Assembly (NCBI GenBank): GCA_026928325.1
Contig: JAIXKS010000027.1
Location: 1 to 64,000, forward strand
DNA length: 64,000 nucleotides
Reading direction: 5' to 3'
From: Chitinophagales bacterium
Lineage (GTDB): Bacteria > Bacteroidota > Bacteroidia > Chitinophagales > Saprospiraceae
Below, one piece after another: positions 29,953 to 38,585 of this stretch. The translations under genes were made by a program, and so were the position numbers. Within the stretch, counting starts at the first letter, position 1. Every line of letters begins with the position of its first letter. The notes under the pieces are model-generated. The model saw nothing but the letters and a program-made list of their open reading frames with translations. It searched no databases and was not told where the DNA came from.

Positions 29953-30683
29953 GCTGCAATCAAATCTTTGATTGTTATACCATCCCAGTCTTTTTGAATA
30001 GGTTGGGCAAGATAATTGGCTAAATTTTTAACAAATACACCAAGTTGCTTTACAGAAAGGTCGATTATTGAAATTCTTATAAATGGTTCATCATTCAATA
30101 TCAGTTGAAATTTTTCTTCATTATTTGGAATCGACCTATAGGAAATATCTTTTGGAAATTCGTTATGAATTATTTGGTTATTTGAATCTCTTTGATAAAT
30201 AGTCTTGAATACTTGTTGTTCATTTAATTTTTTAAGTCTATTGTTAATAGTATCAGGTGAGTTTATAAATCTGAATCTATCAATAGATCCTGATTGGTTT
30301 TTGATAGTTGTATAGCCCGTAGAAGGAAAATCGCTTTCAATATCAATATTTGTGGGATGGCTAACAGAATTTCTTATGCGAGCTATAAAATTCTGTAAAG
30401 TAGGATTTTCATTAAATGTATTCTTAACCCAACATGTAGTATCAATACCCCAAATTGAATCTGAAATCTCTTGGTTGAAAATTGATTCTCTGCGTTCACC
30501 TCTAGTCATATTACGAACATATTCATTACTATTAGTCAACAAGTTTTGAAGTACAGTTAAATATAAAGTAGTTTCAAATTTTTCTTCATCAGTAGTCATC
30601 TTCTCATACTGAGTTATTATTTTGCCTAATCTAAATGCTATGTCAGCATATATTTGGTTTTTCGGATCTCTGAAGTATTCCAT
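29949..30683 (-). CDS. HEPN-domain protein (pEK499_p136-like)
   Basis: 244 residues, soluble. A helical N-terminal half contains FIARIRNSVSHP (about residues 105-116), giving the R-x4-H motif of HEPN domains, many of which are RNases in toxin-antitoxin and anti-phage systems. The general look, with RNSVSHP and a C-terminal QLGVFVKNLANYL, recalls the HEPN family named after plasmid pEK499 ORF136. The gene is coupled by ATGA overlap to an unknown 285-residue gene. Toxic RNase activity is inference; some HEPN proteins are inactive binding modules. Confidence 0.7.
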   Translation of the reverse strand: MEYFRDPKNQIYADIAFRLGKIITQYEKMTTDEEKFETTLYLTVLQNLLTNSNEYVRNMTRGERRESIFNQEISDSIWGIDTTCWVKNTFNENPTLQNFIARIRNSVSHPTNIDIESDFPSTGYTTIKNQSGSIDRFRFINSPDTINNRLKKLNEQQVFKTIYQRDSNNQIIHNEFPKDISYRSIPNNEEKFQLILNDEPFIRISIIDLSVKQLGVFVKNLANYLAQPIQKDWDGITIKDLIAA

Positions 30684-30845
30684 TTTTGTAAAACTGTCTG
30701 TATTTTATAAAGTTAAAAATAATTATAACACAAGATAACACAATTTCATCAAATGTACTCAATGAAAGTGGAAAAATGTGGAATGAGCGGAGAAACCACC
30801 ATAAAACAACTACAAAAGCTACAAAACCACCTACGTCCCAGAAGC

Positions 30846-32009
30846 TTATCTGTTTCCTTTCGCTCGGTTATGTGTTTTACAAAGCATTTCGCAGTTTTTG
30901 ATGTCAGTTGCTCCGCCTTTACTCCAAGCCGAAACGTGGTCAGCATCCATATCTTTTAAAGCCCAAATTTTCGTTTTGTTGGCATCGTGTCCGATGGTAC
31001 AAAGTGAACAATTAGAAGTTCCGTTTTTCTCGGCTTCGGTTGTTTGTTTTGCATAAACCGATTTTTTTGTCGCTTCGTCAAAAACTCGAACGTCTAAAAG
31101 TTTGAAGTCGGTCGAACCACCAAGAATAAACTCAAAAACGCCTTTTCTGTTTTTTACATACGAGTCTGCGTAAAGTTCTTTTACTTGCTGAGAAACGGTT
31201 TGTGGATTGTACGGCTGTTTTCGATATGTTTCATAAAGTCGTCCCCATTCCAAACCTCGCATTTCGGTTTCAACATCAATAAATACCGTAGAAACCCAAT
31301 CTATCACGGTATTGAAATACGTTTTGAGTTCGTTGATATTGGTGTCAAAACGATGACGGCTCATATAATCGTCAATTTTTCCTTTGCTTACCCAATTCAA
31401 CGCACACTCTAAAAATTCTTGTCTGTTGGCACTTCCCGAAACATAAGCACTCCATTTTTGAATGTTGGCGTTTTGGCTGTTGCTAAATTCTTCTTTTCCG
31501 AGTGTTACGAAAGTTCCCGAATATACAGCGTTTAAAAGTTCTTGCGAATTGAGCGGAACACCTGCAATATTGATGGTTTTAAACCATTCTTTGATTTCGG
31601 GTTCTGTTCCCTCACATTCATAAATGAGCATTTTTGTTTGCAATATTTTTTGTTGCAATTCAGTTGCCAAACTGCTAAAATATTGTTGCATTCCGTTGTC
31701 GTCTTGAATTGCAAATTTGTTGGTTACAAATCGTCCAATACTTGTAATTCGTTGCTGTCCGTCCAATACTTCAAATTTATTGCTATCAACTTTGTTGAAG
31801 TAAATCAAACCTAACGGATAACCTTTGAGAATAGACTGAATAACGGCAACATCACGTTTTCCGTCTGCATAAATATAGTTTCGTTGGTATTCGGGTTGAA
31901 TAGTCAAAGTTCCCGAAAGTCCAAACAAACCTTTGCCTTCGAGTTCGTTGTAAACAAATCCCTCGCAAATGTCTTTTATGGTTATGTCTGTTCGTAAATC
32001 TGTTTTCAT
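30846..32009 (-). CDS. DUF262-HNH endonuclease, probable restriction enzyme
   Basis: 387 residues. The N-terminal DUF262 domain has [26 protein letters not shown] and [12 protein letters not shown] (about residues 38-93), the ParB-like nucleotide-binding part seen in GmrSD and related nucleases. The C-terminal HNH domain has zinc-type cysteine pairs (CSLC and CKTH) around [13 protein letters not shown] (about residues 330-387). It overlaps the methyltransferase stop by four bases, so it is the likely endonuclease partner of that enzyme. Both domains look intact. Confidence 0.82.
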   Translation of the reverse strand: MKTDLRTDITIKDICEGFVYNELEGKGLFGLSGTLTIQPEYQRNYIYADGKRDVAVIQSILKGYPLGLIYFNKVDSNKFEVLDGQQRITSIGRFVTNKFAIQDDNGMQQYFSSLATELQQKILQTKMLIYECEGTEPEIKEWFKTINIAGVPLNSQELLNAVYSGTFVTLGKEEFSNSQNANIQKWSAYVSGSANRQEFLECALNWVSKGKIDDYMSRHRFDTNINELKTYFNTVIDWVSTVFIDVETEMRGLEWGRLYETYRKQPYNPQTVSQQVKELYADSYVKNRKGVFEFILGGSTDFKLLDVRVFDEATKKSVYAKQTTEAEKNGTSNCSLCTIGHDANKTKIWALKDMDADHVSAWSKGGATDIKNCEMLCKTHNRAKGNR

Positions 32010-32563
32010 TTTTCGATGTTTTTGTGTTTGATAAGCACTCTTTGATACACTTTTTCCAAAAGACCATTTTTGAAAACTATACCACTTGCGTTTAAGTCAT
32101 AAGTTCCTGCTTTTTGAAATTTGTCAAGGTAGGCTTGTTTACATTCTGCCGATGTGTAAACTTTTGTTTTTTGCTTATACAAATCTTCGTTTTCGCACAT
32201 TCCTATAATTTCAAATTGTTCAGGAGAATATTTGTCTAAAAAACTTATAGGTACTCCCATTACACCATCATAATCGCTTGGGATTGCGTCTGTAAATGGA
32301 ACATTTATAGCATTATAATTGTCGTATTTTTGATATTCTTTCCCTTTAATTTCTTTGTGTCGGCTGAATTTTATGTTGTCTGCCATTGTCATTAATGGCA
32401 AAGGTTGATGTCGTCTTCCGTGGTCAATGTTTGTGTACCAAACTGACGGAGAACGCAAATAGACTATTCCGTCAACAGTTCTTGTTGCGGTACTTGGCTT
32501 ATCTTTTGGGTCAATTTCTTCGGGAGATATAAACAACATATCTTTATTAAAGTGTCGTTCCAA
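32006..32563 (-). pseudogene. EcoRI-type adenine methyltransferase, 3' part after a frameshift
   Basis: Encodes the C-terminal half (about 185 residues) of the family: VWYTNIDHGRRHQPLPL and DNYNAINVPFTDAIPSDYDG, then GVMGVPISFLDKYSPEQF. This frame opens without an ATG; the first possible start is TTG at 32563, overlapping the 5' part by 17 bases in another frame. A one- or two-base difference near 32555-32570 would join the parts. It could be a true mutation, a translationally coupled split enzyme, or a sequencing error. The stop overlaps the endonuclease ATG. Confidence 0.75.
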
Positions 32564-33185
32564 CCCATAATCTATTGTCTTTAATCAACGGAAAAACTTC
32601 TTTGTAAGTGATTGCATTTTTACTACCAATAATTACAAACTTTTTTTCGGCTTCAACAATCCACGCCAAAAAATCACGAAATAAAGAAAAAGGTGGGTTT
32701 GTAATAATGATGTCGGCTTCGTTGCGAAGTTTTTTAATTTCTTCACTTTTAAAGTCGCCATCTCCTTTAAGGTAAGTCCATTCTAAATCATTGATGTCAA
32801 TTCTGTTATCTCCCGATTTGTCGTGCGTGAGCGTGAAAATTTTTCCGTTTGTTACGGTTTTCTTTTCATCAAATTGTGGGTTATTCGTTTCAAATAGAGT
32901 AGGTTGGTAGCCACCTTTGTAGATTTTGCTGTCAGGTGCAAAACTCGTACTGATAAGTTTTTTCAGACCGAAGCGCTCAAAATTTTGGGCAAAATATTTT
33001 GTGAAGTTTGACCATTCTGGGTCATCACACGGCAGTAAAATTGTTTTACCACGAAACACGTTTGGGTCGTAGTCCAAATACGCATTTATTTCTTTTTCTA
33101 TGTCGTGATATTGAGTGTAAAACTCGTCATTCTTTGCATTTTTCGCTTTGGAAAGATTGCTATTCTTCGCTGTTTTGTCTGCCAT
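32547..33185 (-). pseudogene. EcoRI-type adenine methyltransferase, 5' part before a frameshift
   Basis: 212 residues. The family opening NAKNDEFYTQYHDIEKEI, the ILLPCDDPEWSNF segment and the catalytic NPPF in ADIIITNPPFSLFRDF (about residue 165) identify an N6-adenine methyltransferase of the EcoRI type. The frame stops just after KDNRLWVG, where the family continues, and the rest is encoded in another frame from 32563. The N-terminal region, including the catalytic motif, is intact. Codon use (many TTTTTCGG-like stretches on the plus strand) differs from neighbouring core genes. Confidence 0.78.
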
Positions 33186-33368
33186 TTTCCAGTCAGCACA
33201 CGAAGTCTGAACGGAATTTGTTTAGTCGGACGAAGTTTTGTTTCGGAGCCGGTTCCGTTAGCTTTGCTGCTAACCTACAAAGTTACAAATAATTTCCATT
33301 TATCCAAAATAACTGCATCAATCTTATCCAGAGATTTTAGAACCATCCAAAAGACTCAATCAAAAAAA

Positions 33369-33480
33369 CTAAATACACTTATCGCCAAACAAATCTAAAA
33401 CCGAGATATCTTCAAAATCCAATTGATTGGTCATGATGCTAAAAAGCCCTTCTTTGGCAAAGTCTGTTGTAGGTTGGTAG
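33369..33480 (-). pseudogene. rsmD fragment (16S rRNA (guanine-966-N2)-methyltransferase)
   Basis: On the minus strand a short frame reads YQPTTDFAKEGLFSIM followed by LDFEDISVLDLFGDKCI and a stop. This corresponds to the RsmD segment that normally reads RPTTD.AKE.LFN(I/L) and then VLDLFAGTG. Sequence before PTTD and after LDLF is missing: the 5' side runs into the dispersed repeat and the 3' side stops. It is therefore a remnant of about 35 codons, not a working gene. Confidence 0.75.
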
Positions 33481-33481
33481 G

Positions 33482-33532
33482 CTAGTGCACCGTCCACAAA
33501 AAAATCTTAATGAAATATCGTTCTCTTTTCAA
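33482..33532 (-). repeat. Dispersed repeat copy C with a 16-codon micro-ORF
   Basis: Minus-strand copy of the repeat, abutting the rsmD fragment. The core (33510-33482) reads TTAAG to GTGCACTAG; extension to 33532 gives a TTG-started frame MKRERYFIKIFLWTVH ending in TAG. It matches copy B at 13 of 16 residues. Confidence 0.55.
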
Positions 33533-33618
33533 ATCTCATCATTAAAAATACTCGTCATAGTTACCACTATGCCTGCGTTTTTTGCCTTGATCTTTAAAAA
33601 ATTAACTGCCATTATTAT

Positions 33619-33646
33619 TTAAGTCTTTTTATTGACGAAGCTCTAG
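33619..33646 (+). repeat. Dispersed repeat copy D
   Basis: TTAAG, a T-rich spacer of the same length as in copy A, then GACGAAGCTCTAG. It is divergent to copy C, about 110 bases away. It does not preserve the micro-ORF. Confidence 0.5.
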
Positions 33647-33902
33647 TTTTTCGCAGGTTTCCTAAAACCGCCTATAATACGCATGATTTCCAAATATAAT
33701 GTGCAAAGTAGTAGTGTGGCTTATATCCTGATGTCGGATCAAGCCTGAATGAAAAGCTGATATTTAGAGTTATTTATAGACACCAACAGCTCTTTGCAAC
33801 TTAGCATATTAGTTTAAAACAATACGTATTATCATATTTAAATCATGATATCATTATACTGACGACAAAATATAATACAGCTTAAAATTGTCATTTTTTT
33901 CT

Positions 33903-33910
33903 TACCTTTG
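33903..33910 (+). promoter_or_regulatory. Probable -7 box of the histidine phosphatase gene
   Basis: TACCTTTG matches TAnnTTTG. It would give a 5' leader of roughly 110 bases; within this, TTGATG (about 33928) and CATCAA (about 33954) could pair across a T-rich loop. No clear -33 element. Confidence 0.5.
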
Positions 33911-34028
33911 CAGTCTTAATTTTAAGGATTGATGTTTTTTTGTATTACATCGGCATCAAGAATTGAATTAATATTGTTATACCTTGATACATTTAATAAA
34001 AGTCGTTTGTGGCTTCAGTATATAATTT

Positions 34029-34640
34029 ATGTTAAAATCTAGATTTCTTATATATTTTTATTTGCTGAGTGTTGCTTTCCTTGCATCCTGTAAAAAAGAC
34101 GCTGAAATGAGTACTAATTTCAATGGCAAAACCATTTTATCGATACAATCAGATACCATCTTCTTAGAAGGTGACTTGCGAATTTCTCTAAATGGTGATA
34201 GCATTTCAAAAATATTCTATCTTGTTCGGCATGCAGAAAAAGATACAAGTATCGCAGGCGATCCACCATTGACGCAAGCAGGCTATGACCGCGCAGCAAA
34301 ATTAGCGGATATCTTACGAGGAACACGAGTGGATGCTATCTATACGACGATGACACTGCGGACGATGTACACCGCAGATTCATTGGCCGATATTAAAGCT
34401 ATGAAGCTCTATCCGTATGACAACAAAACATTAAAAGATATCATCTCCAGCATCAAAGACGATGAAGATATCAATCGAGTTTTAATCGTAGGTCATCAAA
34501 ATACCGTTCCAGCGATTACCAACACCTTATCGGGAGAGGATATTTTTACGAATATATTTGACGATGAGGATTATGGAAACTTTATCATTGTCATCCTCAA
34601 TAAGTCCGGACAGCCGACAGTATATACCTTAAGATATTGA
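34029..34640 (+). CDS. Histidine phosphatase family lipoprotein
   Basis: 203 residues. A hydrophobic leader ends in the lipobox LASC (cysteine about residue 21), so the protein is probably a lipoprotein facing the periplasm or surface. The phosphatase signature is YLVRHAEKDTS (about residue 66), with the second catalytic histidine in VLIVGHQNTVP (about residue 157). This is the phosphoglycerate mutase/SixA superfamily; the substrate is unknown. It lies 50 bases upstream of valS on the same strand. Confidence 0.85.
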   Translation: MLKSRFLIYFYLLSVAFLASCKKDAEMSTNFNGKTILSIQSDTIFLEGDLRISLNGDSISKIFYLVRHAEKDTSIAGDPPLTQAGYDRAAKLADILRGTRVDAIYTTMTLRTMYTADSLADIKAMKLYPYDNKTLKDIISSIKDDEDINRVLIVGHQNTVPAITNTLSGEDIFTNIFDDEDYGNFIIVILNKSGQPTVYTLRY

Positions 34641-34690
34641 TTACGATTCAAGCAAGCAAAAAATTAAAATTCTAAATAAAAGCATCATTT

Positions 34691-37309
34691 ATGATTTCAC
34701 CACGATATAATCCAGAAGAAGTAGAAGGCAAATGGTATCAACATTGGATGGATAAAAAGTACTTCCACTCAGAACCAGACGAGCGAGAAGCCTATAGCAT
34801 TGTTATCCCGCCGCCCAATGTAACGGGCGTGCTTCACATGGGTCACATGCTAAACAATACAATCCAAGATATCCTCATCAGGAAAGCACGAATGGAAGGT
34901 AAAAATGCTTGTTGGGTACCAGGAACTGACCATGCCTCTATAGCAACTGAAGCCAAGGTCGTCAATATGCTTCGAAAACAAGGCATAAAGAAAGGTGATT
35001 TAACCCGAGAACAATTTTTAGAATATGCTTGGCAGTGGAAGGAAAAATATGGTGGTATCATTTTAGACCAACTCAAAAAATTAGGTGCGTCTTGTGATTG
35101 GGATCGCACTGCCTTTACGATGGATGCCGAAAGGTCTGCCTCTGTGATTAAGGTTTTTGTGGACTTATATAATAAAAACAAACTATACCGAGGCAAACGC
35201 ATGATCAATTGGGATCCGGAAGCAAAGACCGTACTTTCCAATGAAGAGGTTCTGTATGCAATGGAGCATTCTAAGCTTTATTATGTAAAATATCAGATTG
35301 CTGGCAGCAATGAATTTTTAATCATTGCCACAACTCGACCGGAAACCATACCTGGTGATACTGCCGTAGCTGTACATCCTGACGATCCTAGATATAGTCA
35401 TCTAGCAGGGAAGCGCGTCATCGTACCCATAATCGGGAGAGAAATCCCGATTATCATGGATAGTTATGTAGATATGGAGTTTGGAACTGGTGCGTTGAAG
35501 GTCACACCGGCTCATGATGTCAATGATTACGAAATCGGTTTGAGGCATAATCTCGATATTGTCGATGTATTCAATGAAGACGGAACCATGAGTTCTGAAG
35601 CAGGAGTGTATTTCAATGAGGATAGATTTATCGTCCGTAAGAAATTTGCCAAAGATCTTGATGCAGCCGGACATTTAGAAAAAACTGAAGATTACCAGAA
35701 TAATGTTGGTCGTTCGGAAAGAACCAATTGTGTTATAGAGCCGAGATTATCTCTACAGTGGTACGTAGATATGAAAGCACTTGCCGGACCGGCTTTGGAA
35801 GCCGTAGCAAAGGATGAAGTCGATTTTTTTCCAAAAAATCAAAAGAATACTTATAGATATTGGATGGAAAACATCAAAGATTGGTGTATCTCTCGTCAAT
35901 TGTGGTGGGGTCATCGCATTCCTGCCTATTACTACGAAGAAGAAGTCTTTGTTGCAGAAACGGTTGAAGCTGCCTTTTTACAAGCACAAGTTAAGTTTCC
36001 AAATATAAAATTAGAAGATTTGAAACAAGACGAAGACGTCCTTGACACTTGGTTTTCTTCGTGGCTATGGCCAATTTCTGTATTTGGTGGCTTTACTTCT
36101 AAAAAAGAGTTGGACTACTACTACCCTACTTCTGTCTTGGTGACGGGTTGGGACATCATCTTCCTGTGGGTAGCTCGAATGATTATGGCCGGTTATGAAT
36201 GGGAAGGAAAGCAGCCATTTAACGATGTTTATTTCACTGGTATGGTTCGGGACAAACAGCGTCGTAAAATGTCGAAATCACTAGGTAATAGTCCGGATGC
36301 GCTTAAGCTTATCGAAGATTATGGTGCAGATGGCGTTCGTTTCGGTATGCTATCATGTTCACCAGCCGGAGGAGATTTATTGTTTGACGAAAAACTAGTA
36401 GAGCAAGGACGAAATTTCAGTAATAAAATCTGGAATGCGCTTAGGCTGGTACAAGGTTGGGAAACATCAGACAAGCCCGCCACTCATGGTGATACTTTGG
36501 CTTATGAATGGATGCAACACAAGCTTACCGCATTAGCATGTGAAGTGGATAAAAACTTTAAGGATTATAGATTGTCAGAGGCTTTGATTAGCATCTATAG
36601 TTTCGTTTGGACGGACTTCTGCTCCTGGTATCTGGAGATGGTAAAACCTGAATTTGGTGAGAAAATTGCTGATACAACCAAGCAAAATACCATTAAACTT
36701 TTCGAACGGATTTGTTCATTGTTACATCCATTTATGCCGTTTATCACAGAAGAAATTTGGCATGTTTTACAATCTAGACCAGAAGGTAAAGACTGTATCG
36801 TGAGTTCTTACCCTGAAGTATCAGCGTATGACCAGGTGCTGATCGATAAAGTCGAGCAACTTAAGGATATAGTGACCAATATCCGAGACATCCGAAACAA
36901 AAACGGTATAAAAAATGCCGAAACATTAGATGTGGTCATCGTAAAAACAGAAAGGGCCTCAAATCTAATGGATTTGGAAGGCTGGTCTCAAATCTGTACG
37001 AAGCTGGCCAATCTTGCTTCCTTCGCCTTGACGAGCGACGAAAATACGAGCGGTGCCGGGTTTATATCAGGAACAGAAAAATGTATTGTGTTGATCAATC
37101 AGGAGTTGGACACAGAAAAAATCCTTGCCGAAAAGACCAAAGAACTTGAGTATCAAAAAGGATTTGTCCAAGCGGTACAGGCGAAACTCAACAACGAAAG
37201 ATTTGTTTCGGGTGCTCCGGCAGCGGTAGTCGATAAAGAGCGTGCAAAATTAGCCGATGGCCTAGAACGAGTGAGGATTTTAGAAGAAGAATTAAATCGA
37301 ATGAAGTAA
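34691..37309 (+). CDS. valS: Valine--tRNA ligase
   Basis: Class I synthetase of 872 residues. HIGH-type motif PPPNVTGVLHMGHML (about residue 38), editing domain with TTRPETIPGDTAVAVHP, KMSKS motif in RRKMSKSLGNSPDAL (about residue 525), anticodon-binding domain, and a C-terminal coiled coil (about residues 800-872, KTKELEYQKGF and KERAKLADGLERV) that contacts the tRNA elbow. Complete and typical. Confidence 0.97.
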   Translation: MISPRYNPEEVEGKWYQHWMDKKYFHSEPDEREAYSIVIPPPNVTGVLHMGHMLNNTIQDILIRKARMEGKNACWVPGTDHASIATEAKVVNMLRKQGIKKGDLTREQFLEYAWQWKEKYGGIILDQLKKLGASCDWDRTAFTMDAERSASVIKVFVDLYNKNKLYRGKRMINWDPEAKTVLSNEEVLYAMEHSKLYYVKYQIAGSNEFLIIATTRPETIPGDTAVAVHPDDPRYSHLAGKRVIVPIIGREIPIIMDSYVDMEFGTGALKVTPAHDVNDYEIGLRHNLDIVDVFNEDGTMSSEAGVYFNEDRFIVRKKFAKDLDAAGHLEKTEDYQNNVGRSERTNCVIEPRLSLQWYVDMKALAGPALEAVAKDEVDFFPKNQKNTYRYWMENIKDWCISRQLWWGHRIPAYYYEEEVFVAETVEAAFLQAQVKFPNIKLEDLKQDEDVLDTWFSSWLWPISVFGGFTSKKELDYYYPTSVLVTGWDIIFLWVARMIMAGYEWEGKQPFNDVYFTGMVRDKQRRKMSKSLGNSPDALKLIEDYGADGVRFGMLSCSPAGGDLLFDEKLVEQGRNFSNKIWNALRLVQGWETSDKPATHGDTLAYEWMQHKLTALACEVDKNFKDYRLSEALISIYSFVWTDFCSWYLEMVKPEFGEKIADTTKQNTIKLFERICSLLHPFMPFITEEIWHVLQSRPEGKDCIVSSYPEVSAYDQVLIDKVEQLKDIVTNIRDIRNKNGIKNAETLDVVIVKTERASNLMDLEGWSQICTKLANLASFALTSDENTSGAGFISGTEKCIVLINQELDTEKILAEKTKELEYQKGFVQAVQAKLNNERFVSGAPAAVVDKERAKLADGLERVRILEEELNRMK

Positions 37310-37436
37310 TCGTAAAGACGCATTATTAAGTAAAATATTCAAATATTTAGGTAGTAAAACATAAAATAAGGTAGATTTTTATAAATAGCAATCGTTAAAT
37401 TATCGAGATTTTACACGATTTATAAAAAAAATACCC

Positions 37437-37444
37437 TAGATTTG
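37437..37444 (+). promoter_or_regulatory. Probable -7 box of trhO
   Basis: TAGATTTG matches TAnnTTTG, 58 bases before the ATG at 37503. No clear -33 element. Confidence 0.4.
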
Positions 37445-37502
37445 TATTTTTAGATTTATCATTGAAGATGTGTTTCCTGCAAAAACAATTTAATCGTCAA
37501 TC

Positions 37503-38537
37503 ATGAAAACGTTACATAACAAAATCGACGGTCGGATTCTCAAACAAAAAATGAATGCCGACTCAACACCAAGGATGACTATATCCTTTTATCAATATTA
37601 CCATCTGAAAAACGTTAAAATCTTCAGAGACCATATGTACCTTTTACTGTCGGAAATCGACACTTTAGGCCGGATATATGTGGCAGAGGAAGGAATTAAC
37701 GCACAAATTTCTATACCAGAATCTCATTTTGAAAAATTGAGAGCAGCCTTAGACACGATTACTTTCCTTGAAAACGTCCGCCTCAACAAAGCTGTAGAAG
37801 ACAATGGAAAGTCATTTTTTAAATTAGCCATCAAGATTAGACATAAAATAGTCGCGGACGGGTTAAATGACAGTACATTTGATGTAACCAATAAGGGCAT
37901 CCACCTCAAAGCCGAAGCCTTCAATCAACTCGCTGATGATCCGGAAACCATCATCGTAGATATGCGCAATCATTACGAAAGTGAAGTTGGCCATTTTAAA
38001 AATGCGATTCGCCCGGATGTTGCAACTTTTAGAGAAGCTCTACCAGTAGTCGAAGCACTCTTAAAGGATAAAAAGGATCGCAATATTATCATGTACTGCA
38101 CAGGAGGAATAAGATGCGAAAAAGCCTCTGCCTACTATAAACACAAAGGATTTAAAAATGTATATCAAGTAGAAGGTGGCATTATCGAGTATGCGCATAG
38201 AGCCAAAGAGTTAGGTATCGAAAACAAGTTTATCGGAAAGAATTTTGTATTTGATGAAAGATTAGGTGAAAGTATTTCTTCGGATGTTATCAGCAAATGT
38301 CATCAGTGCGGAGCAGCTTGTGACACCCATAAAAACTGTGCTAATGATGCTTGCCATCTTTTATTCATTCAATGCGAAGATTGTGCACAAAAATATGGCA
38401 ATTGTTGCTCAGAAAAATGTCACGATTTCAACATGTTGCCAGATGAAGAAAAGGCCGTAGTCAAAAAGACGCTGACATTCAATGGCAGTAAATTCAGCAA
38501 AGGTCGATATAGTGCTTTATACAACCATCCATTATAA
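37503..38537 (+). CDS. trhO: tRNA uridine(34) hydroxylase, rhodanese family (UPF0176)
   Basis: 344 residues in three parts: an N-terminal acylphosphatase-like/ferredoxin-like domain with VAEEGINAQISIPE, a central rhodanese domain with the active-site cysteine in MYCTGGIRCEKAS (about residue 203), and a C-terminal cysteine-rich zinc region (CHQCG, CANDACH, CEDC and CCSEKCHDF). TrhO (YceA) hydroxylates uridine 34 in tRNAs as a step towards 5-methoxyuridine-type modification. Domain order matches the family. Confidence 0.93.
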   Translation: MKTLHNKIDGRILKQKMNADSTPRMTISFYQYYHLKNVKIFRDHMYLLLSEIDTLGRIYVAEEGINAQISIPESHFEKLRAALDTITFLENVRLNKAVEDNGKSFFKLAIKIRHKIVADGLNDSTFDVTNKGIHLKAEAFNQLADDPETIIVDMRNHYESEVGHFKNAIRPDVATFREALPVVEALLKDKKDRNIIMYCTGGIRCEKASAYYKHKGFKNVYQVEGGIIEYAHRAKELGIENKFIGKNFVFDERLGESISSDVISKCHQCGAACDTHKNCANDACHLLFIQCEDCAQKYGNCCSEKCHDFNMLPDEEKAVVKKTLTFNGSKFSKGRYSALYNHPL

Positions 38538-38585
38538 TTTAACGCATATCATGAACATTCCAATAGGCCAAATTCAAGATTTCTA

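Larger units (their letters stand above)
33186..34028. other. Repeat-rich scar to the right of the accessory island
   Basis: About 840 bases with no complete gene. It holds an rsmD fragment (33369-33480), two divergent copies of the dispersed repeat (33482-33510 and 33619-33646), a 27-codon minus-strand frame from 33612 to 33529, and the promoter of the downstream phosphatase gene. The rest is AT-rich with nothing recognised. Confidence 0.6.

Noticed and set aside
30749-30959. Overlapping plus and minus frames after the HNH endonuclease stop
   Set aside because: They span the end of the endonuclease gene and the following gap, and neither product resembles a known protein.
32540-32575. Phase-variable homopolymer switching the methyltransferase
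   Set aside because: The junction lacks a long mononucleotide or short tandem tract; only GGG and TT runs are present, so slipped-strand variation is not supported.
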